Assembly (NCBI GenBank): GCA_015484985.1
Contig: WFUL01000264.1
Span: 1 to 5,976 of the forward strand
Source: Anaerolineales bacterium
GTDB taxonomy: Bacteria > Chloroflexota > Anaerolineae > Anaerolineales > DRMV01
Direction: 5' to 3'
DNA: 5,976 bases
Shown: piece by piece, positions 5,493-5,976 of the stretch
Layout of the letters: each line of letters begins with the position of its first letter
Position numbering within the stretch: the first letter of the stretch is position 1
Made by a program: the position numbers and the translations under genes
Notes under the pieces: generated by a model
Databases searched by the model: none
What the model was told of the DNA's origin: nothing
Seen by the model: the letters and a program-made list of their open reading frames with translations, nothing else

Positions 5493-5976
5493 TCAATCCG
5501 TCGCACTCCCCGAAGCGAAGACCACATACGGTTCCGGCCGTCCATAGTCATAAGGATCACCCACCACCACCAAGGGACGGTCGTAATTGTGCTCGGGCAC
5601 CGGCGAAGGCACCTGGAATTCCGGCGATCGGGACTTCCAGGGATTGGCCTCCGCGACGGGTCCTTTGACCGCGCTCCACACGATGTTGTACACGAAGAGT
5701 ATCATCGCCACAAAAATCACAATCCCCGCCACGGTGGTCACCACATGGAACGGCTCGATGCCCAGGGCAGGGTCGTAATCCACGATGCGCCGGCGCATAC
5801 CCCAAAGACCGGCCATCATCTGGCTCAGGGACATGGCCCAGAAGGCCGGGGTCATAAGCCAGAAGTGGAGTTTGCCCAGTTTCTCGTTGTACATGCGGCC
5901 GGTGACCTTGGGGAACCAGTAGTACACCGCGGCGATGTAGGGGTAGAAGAACCCACCGAACATGGTGGCGTGGAAG
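5493..5976 (-). CDS. ctaD: Cytochrome c oxidase subunit I, C-terminal 160 residues (partial)
   Basis: The 3' end of the gene; the start lies beyond the right edge. Subunit I holds haem a and the haem a3-CuB centre that reduces oxygen. The fragment opens FHATMFGG, corresponding to the end of the HFH haem-ligand motif in helix X; the His at 5970-5972 should be the haem a ligand and the partial codon before F ends in C, compatible with the a3 ligand. Then follow a YYWFPKVTGRMYNEKLGK segment, two or three hydrophobic helices, GMRRRIVDY and a cytoplasmic tail with ANPW, PEFQVPSPVPEHNYDRP and DPYDYGRPEPYV. The tail matches the NPW/SPxP tail of bacterial aa3-type subunit I. It ends in TGA at 5493-5495. 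The next gene starts 99 bp on. Subunit II is not in the window. Confidence 0.95.
   Translation of the reverse strand, partial: FHATMFGGFFYPYIAAVYYWFPKVTGRMYNEKLGKLHFWLMTPAFWAMSLSQMMAGLWGMRRRIVDYDPALGIEPFHVVTTVAGIVIFVAMILFVYNIVWSAVKGPVAEANPWKSRSPEFQVPSPVPEHNYDRPLVVVGDPYDYGRPEPYVVFASGSATD

Noticed and set aside
1..5976. CRISPR array, tRNA, rRNA, transposase or inverted-repeat-bounded mobile element
   Set aside because: No repeated units, cloverleaf or transposase-like frame was found; the window is almost fully filled by ordinary co-directional genes.

Overview
This window is GC-rich bacterial DNA with every supportable gene on the minus strand. In the order of transcription (right to left) it holds: the C-terminal end of cytochrome c oxidase subunit I, a very short subunit IV, subunit III, a small class I O-methyltransferase, a 996-residue SARP/BTAD-STAND-TPR transcriptional regulator, CofC (the guanylyltransferase of coenzyme F420 synthesis), and the first 34 codons of an unidentified protein. 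The mix of an aerobic haem-copper oxidase, F420 biosynthesis and a large BTAD/NB-ARC/TPR regulator, with strong AGGAGG ribosome sites, would fit a Chloroflexota (Anaerolineae-like, perhaps thermophilic) bacterium. An actinobacterium is the main alternative. This assignment is inferred from gene content only.

Right part (4600-5976): the tail of an oxidase operon in the order I - IV - III. Subunits IV and III overlap by four bases (ATGA) and are probably translationally coupled. Between subunits I and IV lies a perfect 13-bp inverted repeat that would form a strong RNA hairpin without a U-tract. After subunit III a 10-bp GC-rich hairpin probably ends or attenuates the operon. Subunit II and most of subunit I lie outside the window.

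Middle (3788-4600): an O-methyltransferase with its own ribosome site, then a 129-bp gap carrying the clearest regulatory region of the window. It has a consensus TATAAT box exactly 6 bases before the regulator's ATG, which predicts a leaderless mRNA, an A-tract upstream of a weak -35, a 6-bp inverted repeat in the promoter spacer, and a near-perfect 10-bp direct repeat with a 32-bp period (about three helical turns). SARP-family activators bind direct repeats close to the -10 box, so autoregulation is a natural hypothesis.

Left part (1-3787): the regulator, cofC 24 bp behind it, and a third gene 19 bp behind cofC form a compact unit probably transcribed from the regulator's promoter. The regulator is therefore a candidate controller of F420 synthesis or of whatever the truncated gene does; this link rests on position only. 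There are no gene-free stretches above 300 bases, and I see no tRNA, rRNA, CRISPR array or insertion sequence.
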